A program made the position numbers and the translations under genes. Source: Campylorhamphus procurvoides (taxonomy: Eukaryota > Chordata > Aves > Passeriformes > Dendrocolaptidae). Taken from it: DNA of 64,000 bases. Below the pieces are notes generated by a model. That model was given only the letters and a program-made list of their open reading frames with translations. It was not told the origin of the DNA and ran no database searches. The stretch lies in contig WBMV01006647.1 in the NCBI GenBank assembly GCA_013396655.1, positions 481,506 to 545,505 of the forward strand. The letters are read 5' to 3'. This document shows, piece by piece, positions 12,010 through 25,121 of this stretch. Position 1 is the stretch's first letter. Each line of letters begins with the position of its first letter.

Positions 12010-12418
12010 TTCAGTGACCACCATCTCTAATGGCACACAGCATTTAATGGACACTGGTGGAAGTGGAATAAAAGCCAGCAGAATAACATGCACCATTTCA
12101 GCGTGGCTGGAGGTATGTTAAAGGAACAAACAAAATCCTGGCGCCAGCCAGGACAGAAACAAACCACTTAGTCCAGCACAGGACATTAGACAGTCCAATA
12201 AAAGTCCATGGTTCACAGAACTGAAGGCAGCTGCAGTCTCTAATAACATGAGTACAGTCAAGGACCCTGCACCAGAGTTAATAAGCAGATCATTACAGAC
12301 TCTGACCAAGGCAGTCTCCACACTGACCTAATCGAAATCCAGAATGAACATTATCCTAACGTGCATGATGAACCAATTAGCCCGGAGCTGGGCTGCTTCC
12401 ACCTGCTCTAGGATCTCA
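12010..12418 (-). pseudogene. Relic of an L2-like non-LTR retrotransposon reverse transcriptase
   Basis: The minus strand can be read in one frame from about 12418 to 12118 as the start of a reverse-transcriptase domain. It opens with LEQVEAAQLRAN, resembling the LExVxxxQL start typical of L2-like LINEs, then has one in-frame TAG near 12330. It continues with ETALVRVCNDLL and a motif-A-like LLETAAAFSSVNHGLLLDCL ending in LSGLFLSWL. In active enzymes of this group motif A reads LLDLSAAFDTVDH. Here the catalytic aspartate is glutamate and the FD position is FS, so the copy is dead. After a stop at about 12118, a weak CCVPLEMV at about 12015-12045 may be the remnant of the GVPQG motif, with extra residues between. 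The AAFD-V-H style fits L2-like elements better than CR1. The residue matches are seen directly; the family call is inference. Confidence 0.72.
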
Positions 12419-15003
12419 ATTTAGAATGGTAAATTAAAACCAAAAAGGGAGGAGAGAACATGTCAGAGGTTGTTTAACGTGGGAAGATGGCACAGACTTT
12501 AAGGAAAGCAGGTTCCTCCGTGGCTGCAGCTTGCTGCTGCCAAGCAGACCAATTCTTTTATAAGTCTCTATGCTCCCATTGAGATGGGATGGTCAGACCC
12601 CAAATAAAAGATGACTCATCTAAGGCAAGGTTGTAGATTAACAACTGTGATGCCTGAAGGTTCTGCTGTGTGGATCTCTAAATTTTCCTTTCTCCTGATG
12701 ATGTTTTCCATCTCAGTTCCCTTTCTCAGAGTTGTGGCCATCCAGGTGTAGGAGAAAATTCACAATGGATTTGGTCACTGTGCCTTGAAGAGCAAAGAGC
12801 TCATGGGAGAAGTGGGAACCTGCCTGTGCCCTGCACCTCTGGCTACTCATTGGGCAGGGGCAGGATTTACATCTTGTCTCCTGAAATGCCTGTGTGTTTT
12901 GTTCTGGTGTTCAGTTAGAAACCAGATTATAAATAATCTGGAAAGCAAGATTTCTTTCCTGCCTTTTATTCCTGGCTACACTGTGGGGTGGTTTCAGTAA
13001 AAGGAGAGTAACTTATTCTTGCTAATTCTTAACAAGTCATTAAGCAATGCATGATACAACGAAGTGAGGATGGAAAAGTGGAAAATGGTTGTGCACGGAT
13101 TTCCTATGCAAAGTAAGTTGAGTTGGCCTTTGCTACTTGCAAAAGTCCTTCCATCTGCTCAAGGATCCACCCACGAGCACCAGAGTTGTGTTTAACAGGA
13201 GTTTGAAGAGTTCAGAGATGGGTGATTAACACAAGTCCCATGTGCAGACAGATTTATAAGGTCATGACAGCTTAGTGCAGAAAGTAAATACACAGGAATG
13301 TGGCAGAAGTAAACCAAAGCCTAACATAGGTGATACTTCTAACTTTGTTTTAGGAAAATAGTTAGAAGGAAAAATAATCCACAGTCTAGAACTGGCCTGG
13401 AAAATGTAGCTACCACATAATATTTTCAGCACCAAAACTAGCTACTAAATGGGATATTTCTGGATACATCCCTTCAGTACCATTCAGTAAAAGGAAATTT
13501 TTAACCTCTTTCTCAGTTACTGCCTTTCCCTTTCTGAGTAACGAAACTCTGTGATTGTTCTACGCTCTGGGTTGGCAGGTTTTGTTCCTAATATTTCATC
13601 TTTCTCGAGTTCTGGTTCAATATACATTTGGTAAAGCTTTTATTCAAACACTAAAAGGTCTGTGCCAATTGCAACAGAATCTGGATTGCTATGTCCCAGC
13701 TCACCTGGCACACACCACAAAGCTGATGTCACCTGAGAGTGCATGTGCTTGATATTTGGTAACAATGAATGATTTACTGCTAGATTATTATATACATCTT
13801 ACTATACTGATTTTGCAAAGCTGAAATTTACATTGTTTATAGATTTTGCTTACAGCTGGAGAAAAGAATGGTAGGAATGGCCTACAAACAAAAAGATGAT
13901 TATTCAAAATCTCCTTCTTTGAATGTTTTTCTACATTCCCAGCTCTGCAAACTTCCCATACCAGCAGCCTCTTGCATCACACGGTGCTGCTGACTCTGAT
14001 TTACTGAGGCTCTCGTGACTCTGCACATTTGTGCCTTTGTGGTTTTGGAGGAGAGTTTAAGATTAAACAAGAAGAAGGAGAAAAATTAAAGTCTGTAATG
14101 TACCATTTCAGAAGTCCTGCTGCTCTTCAGGGTAGGTTTGGGTTTTGGGGTGGGGATTGAAGGGGCACAGAGGATCCTGAGCACTCAGGGCACTCCCAGC
14201 ACCGTGCAGATGATCTGTGCTGTCCCTGTTATTGAAAGTCTGATGAAGGACACGAGTGCCAGGATGGCTGTGGAGGCTTGACATGTGAAATAGGTGGTGA
14301 GGAACAGGGAGCACAAAGAAACACTCCAAGCCCCCAAGTACACATACATATCCTAGAGTCCTGGCTTTAGCTGGGAAATGGGAAAGGTTTTAATTTAAAA
14401 TTTGATTTAAGGGAGAGAGACTTTTTCATTAGCGTAGCAGTTACTCACTCAGTTGGGAGCTATTGGAAGAAATTAAAGTACATTTGGCAATCTATATGCT
14501 TCAAGCAGGAATGGGATCTATCTATCTATTTATCCACCTTTCTGCCTAATCACATAAATTCCATGATATCCAGGGTTACATTTTCCCTTTCCTCAGTGGC
14601 TGCAAAATCTGACTGCCTGAAACCCCACAGAAAGGAGAAACTTATTGTCAATGTCAGCCAGTCTCTTAAGTTTTTGTGTCACTGTTCCTTTCTGCTGCTA
14701 ACATAGGATGGGCTATCTCACAATCAGGTGAAAAAACATACTGGAAAACATTTTTTTTTTCTTTCTAGTGACATTTTTTAAGGAAAAAGAAAAGCAGGCA
14801 AAAAAAAAAATGTGCACCCCAAATTTAAGACAAAAACCAGGGAAGAGTGGTTTGGGGAAGTGTGTGTTGTGCACATAGCCCTGTGTTAATATGCAGTCAC
14901 CTCCTTTCTCACAGAGCTCAGCATAAAGTTTTGTAAGTTGTGGGTTTATTTTTTTTTTCCTCTTTTGTCAAAAAAAATTATGAAAGTGTCGCTTTTCCTT
15001 TGC
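12419..15003. other. Unique non-coding sequence
   Basis: No young repeat or gene was recognised. A T-run (14751-14760) and an A-run (14800-14810) form a potential poly-T/poly-A stem about 40 bases apart. ATCTATCTATCTATTTA near 14518 is a very short tetranucleotide tract. Confidence 0.5.
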
Positions 15004-15230
15004 AGTTAATTCAGGAGAGATCCTCAATTCGAGCAGGGCACATTTTCATGCAAATACAGCAGCACAGTTTCCAGCCCCCTAATAGCTTCTTACAAATGAT
15101 GTGCCATTACAACGAGGTTTATTTAAACAAATTTAATACATCTTTAATCAAGCTGGAGAGCATTTTCAAAGGTCACGCTCCAAATCAGGATCACTGTTCA
15201 GAGCTTATCAAAGTATTAGCTTAAGGGGGA
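15004..15230. promoter_or_regulatory. Candidate conserved non-coding element with POU octamer
   Basis: This is an evenly mixed stretch without repeat signature, containing a perfect octamer ATGCAAAT at 15048-15055 and several TTTAAT/TAATAC strings. A plus-strand open frame of 94 codons (14940-15224) covers it but reads like random sequence. The regulatory call is inference from composition and motif only. Confidence 0.3.
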
Positions 15231-18200
15231 GGGAGAATTATTTCTTGGACAAGTAATTTTAGGCAAATCTTTATTTACATTTTTATTCAGTTATTAAATT
15301 TTATTCCTTTCCCTCCTCCTCCTAGTCTCCATTTATGAACCTATAAGAAAGTCTGTAAATGGAGCCATAAGCATATCACAGCAGTTACTATTTCCAGGGG
15401 CTATTCCTTTGAATCGAGTGGGCCCATAAAAGCAAGGATGAAGTCACTTTTTTTTTTAAACACAAGCTCTGTGTATCCATTTCATCCAACAAGCTCTTGC
15501 CCGAGGATCCGATATTAGGACAAATATATTAGATACGTTTGAAATTAACAAAACAAGCTAAACCCAAATTTTGAGGATAACGAGTGTTTAAAGGTGCTTT
15601 GCGTGTTCCTGCTGCGAGAGGACAATTGTTGATGTTAAGTCATTAAGACTAATGGGAGCTGCACTGATGAACCCCAGGAATCCACCCCATTTCACACCTC
15701 TGCTATCACTCATTAGGTGCATACCCTGAAATAGGTCACAAGTGGTTTAACTGGTGCATAACCAGTTGTCTGTGCATGGGGCTGTTGGTGTCTCAGTGAC
15801 AGCACCTCACCCTCTCTTTTGCCACGTCTCTTGTTGCTCACACTTGTGTGCACAGAACTCAATCCTTTGGCCTCTGCTTTCCAGGAGGAACTAATGAGGC
15901 ACCAGGATTAAAGGAGGAGTGAACCCTGTGAGCTCACAGACAGAAATACCCCTGAGAGTTTAATGCTCATTAGGCTGAGGAGCCTTCAAACTCTTCAAAA
16001 CGGGGAGGTAAAGCTGGGCATCTGTGCAGATCAGGAAAAGAGCTTGTGCAGGCTCTGTTAATTCTCTTTTTAAGGCTCACCTTGCAGCCAGGGTTTGGGA
16101 TAGGGTTAGAAAGGAACTGTGCTGAAGTACATTCCCAGACACTCCTGGAAAGCTGGTTTTGTGGGGCACTGACTTGGCTGGGAGCTCTGAAGGTGTTTTG
16201 CAGCCAAGCCTTCAACTCTCACCAAGAAATCTTTGTATCTAAAACTATTGCCTCCACATGGCAAGGGAGTATGCAAAATAAATAAATTGTAGTCGTATTA
16301 CCAGGTTTTCACTGAAATACGAGCTTCTGTGTGTCCCTTAGTGGTCTTGGCTGGGCATTAATGCAGGTGTGACATCCAAAGTGCCAGCCTGGGTGCTTTT
16401 GGTAAGAAAAATGCTGGTTCTGATGCACTTTTTTTAATTATACAAACTCAAAGGTCTGTATGGAAATAAGCAAAGAAATAACTGCCCAGAGCTTGAGCTG
16501 CAACTCAGCATCACAAAGCACAAATGTTGCTCAGTACTGGACACAGGTTTGCTGCTGAAATCTGTAGGTGTCTTCAGGATTCTGTGGTTGGAGAAAGCCA
16601 ATGATGCTATGCGATATTTAGGACAATAAAAATCCACATGATACAAAATAAAAAGAAAGGCAGTTGCCTGGTGGGGATCATTAGTGAAAAAAATATCCTC
16701 TGAAAGACAATATAAGCTCTCACATGCTCTCATTCAGGTACAATTTTAACATATTCTGCTTTGCTCTAATACTGAAAGAGTGCAGCAACTCATTTCTAAA
16801 AGTCTGCCTTATTATGAGAGGAATAATCACAGAATAATTTACCCAACAAAACTGTGTTTTATTTAAAACTTCCAAATGACAGTTTTTCGTAGTGGAGATG
16901 AATTTTTATTTATTTTGCTTTTTTCATGAATGGTTTTTCAGTGTTGGTTCGTATTTGACGTCTACACTTTGTTGCTGATGGCATAAAGGATGTGATATTG
17001 TTTCCTTTCATTGCTCAGAAGGGCCTTTTAAGAAGGAAGACTTGCAGAAACTTTGAACTTCTGAGCAAGTTTATAGAGCAACACCAGATCAGTAGAATTA
17101 TGAAGCATCAAAGGACATTTAAATGCCTGAAAGGCCTGGACTTCCACTTTGTCTGTTGTCAATGGGGCTGTGGATTCAAATCCCTTGGTTTCAGAGACTC
17201 TTATTTGATCTTTCCTTTTTTTCTCAGAGATAAAACATCCCTTAGAGAAAAAAAAAAAAAAAAAAAAACAATGAAGAAAAGGGGCTACTTCGTGCAATCT
17301 AATAACTATGCACAGACTTTATGTGGCATCATGTTTGGTTGTTTAGGGTTGGATTTACTTGGGAATCAGCTTCCATTGCAGGGAATTCAGTAGGGTGAAC
17401 ACTGGAACCCCGTGGCCCTCCTGTGATGCACAAGCACAGGGGACATCTAAAAATCCAAAGGCGGTGAAGTAGGTGAAGATGGAAACTGCCAAAGGGAACG
17501 TGGGAAGTTTATAAAGTTTGGTAAACCTTATGGGGGACTAAGAGTGCTGGCACCAAGCCAGAAAAAAGTGTTAAGTAAGAAAGGACAAGGGGAAATATCT
17601 GCAGAAGGCATAAACTGGGGGGCTGAAATGACTGCACAAGGACATCAGCCCACTGTGGGTTAACTCAGGATGTCTTTATTGGGCTGAAGGCTCAATAAAA
17701 ATCCTCTTTGTCACATTTGCAGCAGCAAATGATAAAGGAACACTTCACAACTCCTTCACTTTTCCTTTGCACTGGACTTGTGTTGGTGGTGATCCCCTTG
17801 TCTGCGAGTACAGTGAGAATCCCCTTCCTTGCAGGTCCCTGTGAGACTTGAGCAATCCATATCTTTCCTTCTCTTAATAAATAAAAGTTTCTAAGACTTT
17901 CAGTATTAGCTCTGTCTTCTCTGTGACACTTTCTAAGTATGTGATTGGCATGTAGTTTTCTTTAATTTCTTATTTGTGTTGTGTTGGTTTCAGTTCCTTT
18001 TTTTTTTGTTTTGTTTTGAACAGTTTATGGGTTTGTTATTTGGAAATCAGTTCTAATATCTAATATTTTGTTAGACCATAATATGTTGCGTGACCTCTTT
18101 TGGTTCCCAGTTTACAGCAGGGAAGGGTCACTTGTGCTCATAGCAAGAGTTTTGTTCCCCTGCTTTGACAGGTTGTTGTTCTTCCCAGTACTCACTGGGT

Positions 18201-21173
18201 GCGTATATTGAAATATTTCTGCTGCAAATATTAATGTACATGAAGATCTCACCACCATTTACAAAGCATGAGGAGGATAAACTATAAACAGGGGTTGTGA
18301 GTGAACTTTTAATTCTAACCTCATTCTTAAGGATGTAAGGGAAAGAGGCAGTGATCAAACTCTAACTTGAATATATCCTTGTGAAAATAAAATAAATAAT
18401 AAAGAAACTCAAATTACAATGTCCATTTGCTCCAAGTTCCTCTTGGACTCAAACAGTGGAAATGTATTTATTAAAGACTGGAAATAGTCAGTTTGGAGGC
18501 GCTTACTGGTGTGTTATTTTGTTAAACTGCGTTTTTAAAAAGAAATAGGTTTAGAAAGTTTGAAGTGATATAGCATATTCTGTTCTTAATTTGACTAAAT
18601 GACATGGAATATTCAACCAACCTGAATCTATTCTCATAGTCTATGTACAAGAATCTGTATCCAGCTTGAGGTAGAGCTATTTTTGTTTTTTCAGAGCTCA
18701 AGATTTCAGGATGAGAAATCTCATTTTCATTCTCTCTTTCTGTTGTTATTAGAAATATCTAAATAGAAGAGCTTTATTCAGCTCAAGGTGCCTGTCAACT
18801 GGTTAAGTGTCTATTAATCTCTGATTCTTTAGAGCATCCATCAGTGCTGATGCTTTTCAGCTTTTTGCATCAGCTGTGCTGCAATTCTGGGATTGGGGTT
18901 TGAAGAAAGGAAATGTAATGGCTCAAATGGCATCGTGGGCACTCACTGCCTGCGCAGGAATCGCGATTCCCACTGGCTTTATGCGGCTCTGACAATATTG
19001 CTAAAATTCCCCTCCTTTTTTATGCTGTGTGACAAAATTTGATGCGAATTAACTAAGTCCCCTTTTGATCTTATTTTGCTTCTGTTAAATAAGTAGTGGG
19101 TTGAGCAGAAAAACAAACAGCACAGGACTGTTGACACTGTAAACCCTAAGGGTTCCTTTCGAGATAGACTTAGTAAATAGGTCAGCTGCTCTGCAAACTG
19201 CAGCCAGGCCCTTCCAGGACTCTATGACCCATCAGGCAGTCGATAATTTTGGCCAGATAGTGCCTTAACATGCTCTGGTAGAGCCAAGAAGACTCCTTTT
19301 CTCAGGGAATAACCACAATAGCAGAAATGTAATCAGCCACATTTGTGCTCTGAGGGTAGTGTTCTGTCATGTAGTGTGATAAATGCCGAACACGTTTGCT
19401 GTAATGCTGTCATTTATTCCTTGTAATAATCCCAAGAAGTGATGGTTATTATTAACTGAAAGCTTTGAGTATCATAGCAGAGAATTCTTTTATTGTCGTC
19501 TAAAAAAGTGCAAAAGAGGAAAAATGAAAAAAAAATAGCAAGTGCTCTTCACAATTGGGATGTTAAATTTGCACTCGAAATTCTGAAATTTCAAGAATGA
19601 AAATTAGTTTACCAGTGCCAATCAAAGTGTAACGAAAAATACAATGGATGTTTAACCAGAAAGAAAGCAACAGGAAATGAAAATACTAGATAAGATGGGA
19701 ATATATACATTTTGATCGATATACTAAGCACATATATATCCAAAAGTAATGTTGACTTGGTAAAAACAAGCAAAACCACCTCTGTAATATGATATTGATC
19801 TTGTAACAGCATTTTTTTATGCTATTAGTGCCCTCATATATCTTTTTTATGAAGTTCAAGTTTATAGCTTGTGCTATAATGGAAATTTCAGGACTTTCAC
19901 CTAGTTTTCTTATACTTTATTGTGAAAAGACTGCGGTCATTTTCCTCTTTCATCATACACCCCCAGAAACGAGAGAGAGGCAGAGATGGGGATGTATAAG
20001 TGAATTTTAACATGTGAAAATAAAGACTATATATCATTACAAAATCAAGCAACCAGTGTTCATCATGGTTATAGTATTCAGGATCAGTACATATTCTTTG
20101 GAGCTTTTACCTGGTAGGTCAGAGATGTTTTGGAGGAACTCTGGGTTTGTCAGGGTGGAGGTTTGATGTCCTGATGTTGGGATACCCACAGTCATGTAGA
20201 TGTAGAAAGCGTTTTTCAACTTGCAGGCTGCAGGGTTTGCTCTCTGATTTATAGCTTTGGGTGCTGTTCTGAATGCCCACCTTACGTTAGTGAGAAATTC
20301 TGACAATGTTCACTGTGCATAGATGAACATCTGTCCTGCAAAAAAGGGCTTTTCTGCTTTTCCTCACATCTTTCCTCTTCCTGAAGAGCAGAAACCACTG
20401 TGGGTATGTCTTCACTAATTGTGATATGAAATAATTATTTTTTCATCTGATATATGTGGTCCTGTAGAGTAGTTCTAGTCCAAAAGAGATGCAATTTTTA
20501 TTTCTGTCGCCCTCCCAGTGACCTTTTTCCTTGGCCCAAGCCGATTTTTACAGTAACAAAGTGTCCCTGTTTTCTGTTCCAGTGCTAAGATCCAACCTCC
20601 ACACTTAAGTTATATTCAGTTTATCTCAGTAGAGTTGCACAGTGATTTGGGGAAAAGGTTCAGTTTTCCACAAGCTTTTCCATATAGAGCTTCCCTATCA
20701 CATCCTTACTATTTTAAATCTCTGGGGAGTTCAGGTCTCTGCCCAAAATTTAACTGACGCAGTTCCTGAAGAGTTTAGTTCAGAAAGCTGCTGTCTGTTT
20801 TTCCTCTCTCTTTTTTTCCTGTACATGAATCTTGAGTCGCTGGGTATTTCTTATTTTAATCTCTAGTTTTGGAATGATAAGCCAGTTGTCTGCCTAGTGA
20901 TAAGTGTTGCATTTCCAAGATTATGCTGTGAATAATTATTTCTTGAGAGCCTTTTTTTTTTCTTTGCAAATCTCTCACTCATTATTTTCTCTCCCACTTG
21001 CTCCTCCTAACATTGTGTGTCCAATATTTGTTCGGTTCCAAGCAGGACAGTGTGTGCCTTCTCCCATCCTTCAGCTGGAAATCATTTCCTTGGTGGGGCT
21101 GTGAGGTCCCATGGGTGGGATGTGCAACTGGTTTACAACTGGTGGGAGAAAGAGAGACAGAGGCAGGAGAAAA
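15231..21173. other. Unique AT-rich non-coding sequence, repeat-poor
   Basis: No CR1, LTR or SINE was recognised in about 6 kb. It contains the A-run at 17248-17268 and T-rich patches (17999-18010, 20950-20960). An inverted pair GCTGATGC/GCATCAGC lies at 18846-18853 and 18867-18874. No gene was found. Confidence 0.5.
17248..17268. repeat. Poly-A tract, 21 bases
   Basis: There is an uninterrupted run of 21 A residues. No retrocopy or LINE/SINE body was recognised immediately upstream, so it is best read as a simple homopolymer. Confidence 0.9.
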
Positions 21174-21254
21174 GCCAGGTTTGGATGGGGCTTGGAGCAA
21201 CCTGGTCTAGTGGAAGGTGCCCCTGCCAACCCAAATCATTCTGTAATTCTATGA
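21174..21254 (+). repeat. CR1 LINE 3'-end fragment with internal deletion
   Basis: GCCAGGTTTGGATGGGGCTT, GGAGCAACCTGGTCTAG, GGAAGGTGCCCCTGCC and CCAACCCAAATCATTC are followed by TGTAATTCTATG. The segment between CTGCC and CCAACCC, which normally encodes the GGTCCCTT part, is missing. Confidence 0.9.
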
Positions 21255-22639
21255 ACAAATAAACTAAACCCAAACTCTGTGTTCATTGCACTGGCAGTGA
21301 TCATAAAAAAGAGGTTCTAGAGCTTCAAGTACTTGTCTGAAAGGAAACATTCCTGAATTTACAGACCAAAATGTCTGTAGCAAATGTCAGTGCCAGCCTG
21401 AATAGGAGGGGAGGAAGCAATAACTCCAAACCCCCTCGAGCTGCAAGAGTGGGACTTGTGGACAGGGAGAAAGCAGAGCCAGGAGAAGAGACAACCAGTT
21501 CATATCTTTATTGCTATTCAGTAACAAAATGCTCTCTTGGTGGTGTGAATATGTTCAGTGAGGAGCTCAGGATCACACGCTGAGGCAGAGGATGCTAACA
21601 GACACGAGCAGGCCCACTCAGAACACCTATGTTCAGGCATCAGTGAATAAGCAAGGGAGAATTTGTCCTGAAATGCCTGGAATGTGACTGGATAAAGCCT
21701 TCAGGAATTAGTTGATGGAGGAAAAATATACCCTTTGCTGTAACCATCCTTCCCACCTGAGATTCCTAAAGCCACAGACGGAGGTTGAGGAGATCTTTGA
21801 TGATGGAGGGAAGAACCCAAAGTGTGACTTCCCAGCCAGAGGGAGCATGAGAGGAGCCTCAGCACCAGGAAAATAAGGGAGGCTGCAGAGGGAAATGAGG
21901 TGATATGGAACAAGAGTAATTGCTTTGAAAAAAAATCTCATTCACTCATGTTTTTCTTATGGGGAGATTAGAGAGGACAACCCAGGAGAGAGGAGTGACC
22001 CATCTGCTGTTGCCCTCTCTCCGAGCTGGAGTCTGAGCCCTGTGACTCACTCCGTGCTCCTTCAGGGAAACAAGCCCTGCTCTTACTGGATGGGGGAAAC
22101 ATCCCAGTTTCCCACATTTTAAATCAATCCCAGGTTTAAGTGAAGGTGCAGGCTTTAAAAGTTATTACAGCTCCACTGTTTCCCCTGATAAATTACATGA
22201 ATAACATTTGAGACAATGCATTGTTAAATATTTATGTCTAGTACTATAGAACCAGAAAAAGCACAAGAACCCCTAGAAGAATAAATATATTTACCTAAAT
22301 AAATTACTAAGACAAATATACTCCTATGTGCTCTGTACCAATAAACAGTAGGTATTCACTAAATTGTGGAATATAAATGGCTCATTTCCTCTAAATGTAC
22401 ACTGAAAGATCTATAACATGTTACACATTTCCTGTGCTTTGCATATATATTTCAATATTCATCATGAAAAGGCTTGCTTATGTGTCAATATACATTACTT
22501 TGCATACATTAAGAAAATATTTTTTTAATTTTGCCATTACAGATGTGCTTTGCTGGGGGGGGTGTTGGTGGTGGTGGCAAAAGTCGAGGCTTTATTTCAT
22601 GATTAACCCTTTGGTGGCTCGTCCTGTTTTATCAACGTG
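21255..22639. other. Unique non-coding sequence
   Basis: No repeat family or gene was recognised. An eight-base G run followed by a GGTGTTGGTGGTGGTGG tract lies at 22555-22577. Confidence 0.5.
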
Positions 22640-23480
22640 ACATTTGCACAAAATGAATTGCTTGCTTAGACACAGCTAACTAAATAAAAGCAGGCCAGAG
22701 CTGATAGTATGAAAAATGGATTTTCATTACTGTTTCATTGATTCTTGTAAATAAGGGCCCGAGGCCTGCTCCAAAAAGGCTGCAAACAGTAATAATTTAA
22801 TCTGAGGTGACATAGACCAAAATGTATGTGGACAAAAATCATCCTTGAATATTAAACAACAGCCTGAAGACAGAGAAAAGTGTTGCAGGCGAATTTAAAT
22901 GTATGCAGATCGGTGGGTAACATATTTAAAAACAGAAATTAAAGATTCCTGTCATAAATCACATTTGCTGCCATGGATATGCCTTGTTATGCTGGCGTTT
23001 AAGGAAACCTGAAAGGTTAAGGCAGTTGGTGCATTAAATCGTACAAGGATAATTAATACTTTTCTTGTGGCTATTTATAAGAAATGGAAAATATAGTTAG
23101 ATCAGCTGTGGCACCGGAGTAATTTGAGGGGGAAGAAATGAAAGTATGAGTCAATAGTTTTAACTGGACAAGTGTCAAAAGCTTAATGATGCAGTATCCT
23201 AATTTGGAGGCCTTTTAAAAGTTATAGATGAAAAAATGAGAGAAAATAGTTTGTTCTCCTTTTGCACATCTAATTTGTTTGCCTTTCAAACCTTATAACC
23301 TGTTTAATGAAAATAATTTCTCCGATTGCAGCCGAAAAGGAAAAAAAATCCAATCTGTTCCGTGGAAGCAAAACGTAAATCAGCTCTCAGCTCCAGAACT
23401 GGGAACTTTGTGTTTTCTTATACATCTTCTAATTAAAAAGACCACTATATTTTGCTATAAAATAGCCCGAAACTACATGT
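22640..23480. promoter_or_regulatory. Candidate cluster of conserved regulatory elements
   Basis: This is an AT-rich, repeat-free stretch with densely spaced homeodomain-type and other developmental motifs. Examples are TAATTAAT at 23050-23057, a match to the MEF2 consensus CTATTTATAA at 23071-23080, TTTCATTGATT, AGTAATAATTTAAT and several CAAAT/AAATG strings. It sits inside a 5.5 kb interval without a young transposon. This texture is typical of deeply conserved enhancers near developmental regulators, but conservation cannot be seen here. Confidence 0.35.
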
Positions 23481-23595
23481 AAAAACATTATTTCACTTGT
23501 AGTGCTTTGACTTATTACAGTAGTACCTAATGCTCAGGATGGCTCATAGCAAGACTAATGTAGAAAATAATTTTCCCCTTCAACCTGCTGAAACA

Positions 23596-23652
23596 TTAAT
23601 CCTTTTTTCCTTGTTTTTTCTGTTTTTTTTTCTTGTTTTTTTTCCTTATTTT
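23596..23652. repeat. T-rich low-complexity tract
   Basis: Runs of T are interrupted by C, CC and G (TTTTTTCCTTG, TTTTTTTTTCTTG). This is simple low-complexity DNA. Confidence 0.85.
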
Positions 23653-25104
23653 AACTTGGAGTTACATCCAAACAAACCCTTCCAACTACTGTAATTCCCC
23701 AGAGGAAAATACTCCTTCATCACTCATCGAGCTCAGGTTTATGATCGGCCTATTATTTAAAATTCTTATTTTTCTTTTCTTTCATGAATAAAAACAATAA
23801 ACTTTAGTGGTATCAAACATTATTAAAGGGTCTCAGAGCAACAAGACAGAAGGTTTATACGACCAAACTCTCTTAATATAAAGGAGTTGTATATTTTCAG
23901 ATGTCACTGCCATTCATCTCTTCTCTCTTTCTCTCTCTCTGCCCCCCTTAAGCGAGGAATAAAGATCCCATTTAAAAAAATCTCACCAACATGTAATAAC
24001 TTTTCACCTGTTTCATGAAAAGTTAAACATTTGGAATACAATTTGCCTCGCTATTATTTTTATTCTGAATGGAAACGGGAGGCATTTCTTTCTTCAGAAG
24101 GGATTAAAAGAAAAAAGAAGGTAAAGCATTTAAGAAAATTATTTTCAATCTAAAAATCACTTGCTGGGGGTGAGGGAAATATTTCTCAGACCTACTTGAC
24201 TTTCTGATCTGTTTGGACAACATTTAATCTCTCATTATACCAAGAAAAAAATAGATTTTTGAAATTTTAATCTGGTTTTGATTTGCAAATATTCATCAGA
24301 ATTGCCACGGCTTCATGCAGATCTTTGGAAACAAAGATTAGTGATTTATTTTTTTTTTCACAGCTCTTGCTAGAACATGCTGTCTTTGGCAAGTTTCTGT
24401 TTGCAACAAACAAAATGTGATACTTTATAGGTTATAATATTCATCATTACCCTGATGTGTCATTGGTATGTGGTGTCACACCCTGCTACTTTCTGGACAG
24501 TGTTTCCCATTTGATTATGACAAACCTTTCCTTAAAAACTGCACTTTCAAGAAAAAAATATCATAAGATGCTAACCTCATCTAAGACAAAAATTCTTATT
24601 TCCCTTCAGAGGAGTACTTTAGAAATAAAAGTTGGCATCTGAAGTACACCCAAAAAGCTGACTTTCCAAGAATTATCGGAAAAATGATCCAAGTTCAAAA
24701 GGAAAAAAACCAAAAAGGTGTGAAATCAGAAAATTCAAAATAAATAATAAAAAAAACAGCTTTATAAATCTTCTGTTGAAATGGAGAGAAGGAAATGTAT
24801 TCCTTTCCAGTATTCCTTAGACAATAATGTGGAATTAGTAAATGTGGCTCTGTTGATTGCACTATGTTTTTTATTTTAATATATGATATCTTCCTTCTGC
24901 AATGATAGAAATGTTTGAATATCAGAAACGGAGCTGGTTATGGACTATTCTGGTTTGTACATAAAAGAAACAGGAATAGTATAATGATCTGTTAAATAAA
25001 AACATTATATTTAGTCACACCCCACTAATTCATGAACCGTAGTTCAATCTACATCACAGGCAACCAACAGTTGGTTGTGTAGGTCTGAGCCTTGAGGATA
25101 TTTA

Positions 25105-25121
25105 ATATATATATATATATT
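25105..25121. repeat. (AT)n microsatellite
   Basis: About eight uninterrupted TA/AT dinucleotides, followed by TTTT. Confidence 0.9.

Noticed and set aside
14749..14812. Poly-T and poly-A pair forming a potential stem
   Set aside because: Homopolymer pairs arise easily in AT-rich DNA, and there is no other structural support.
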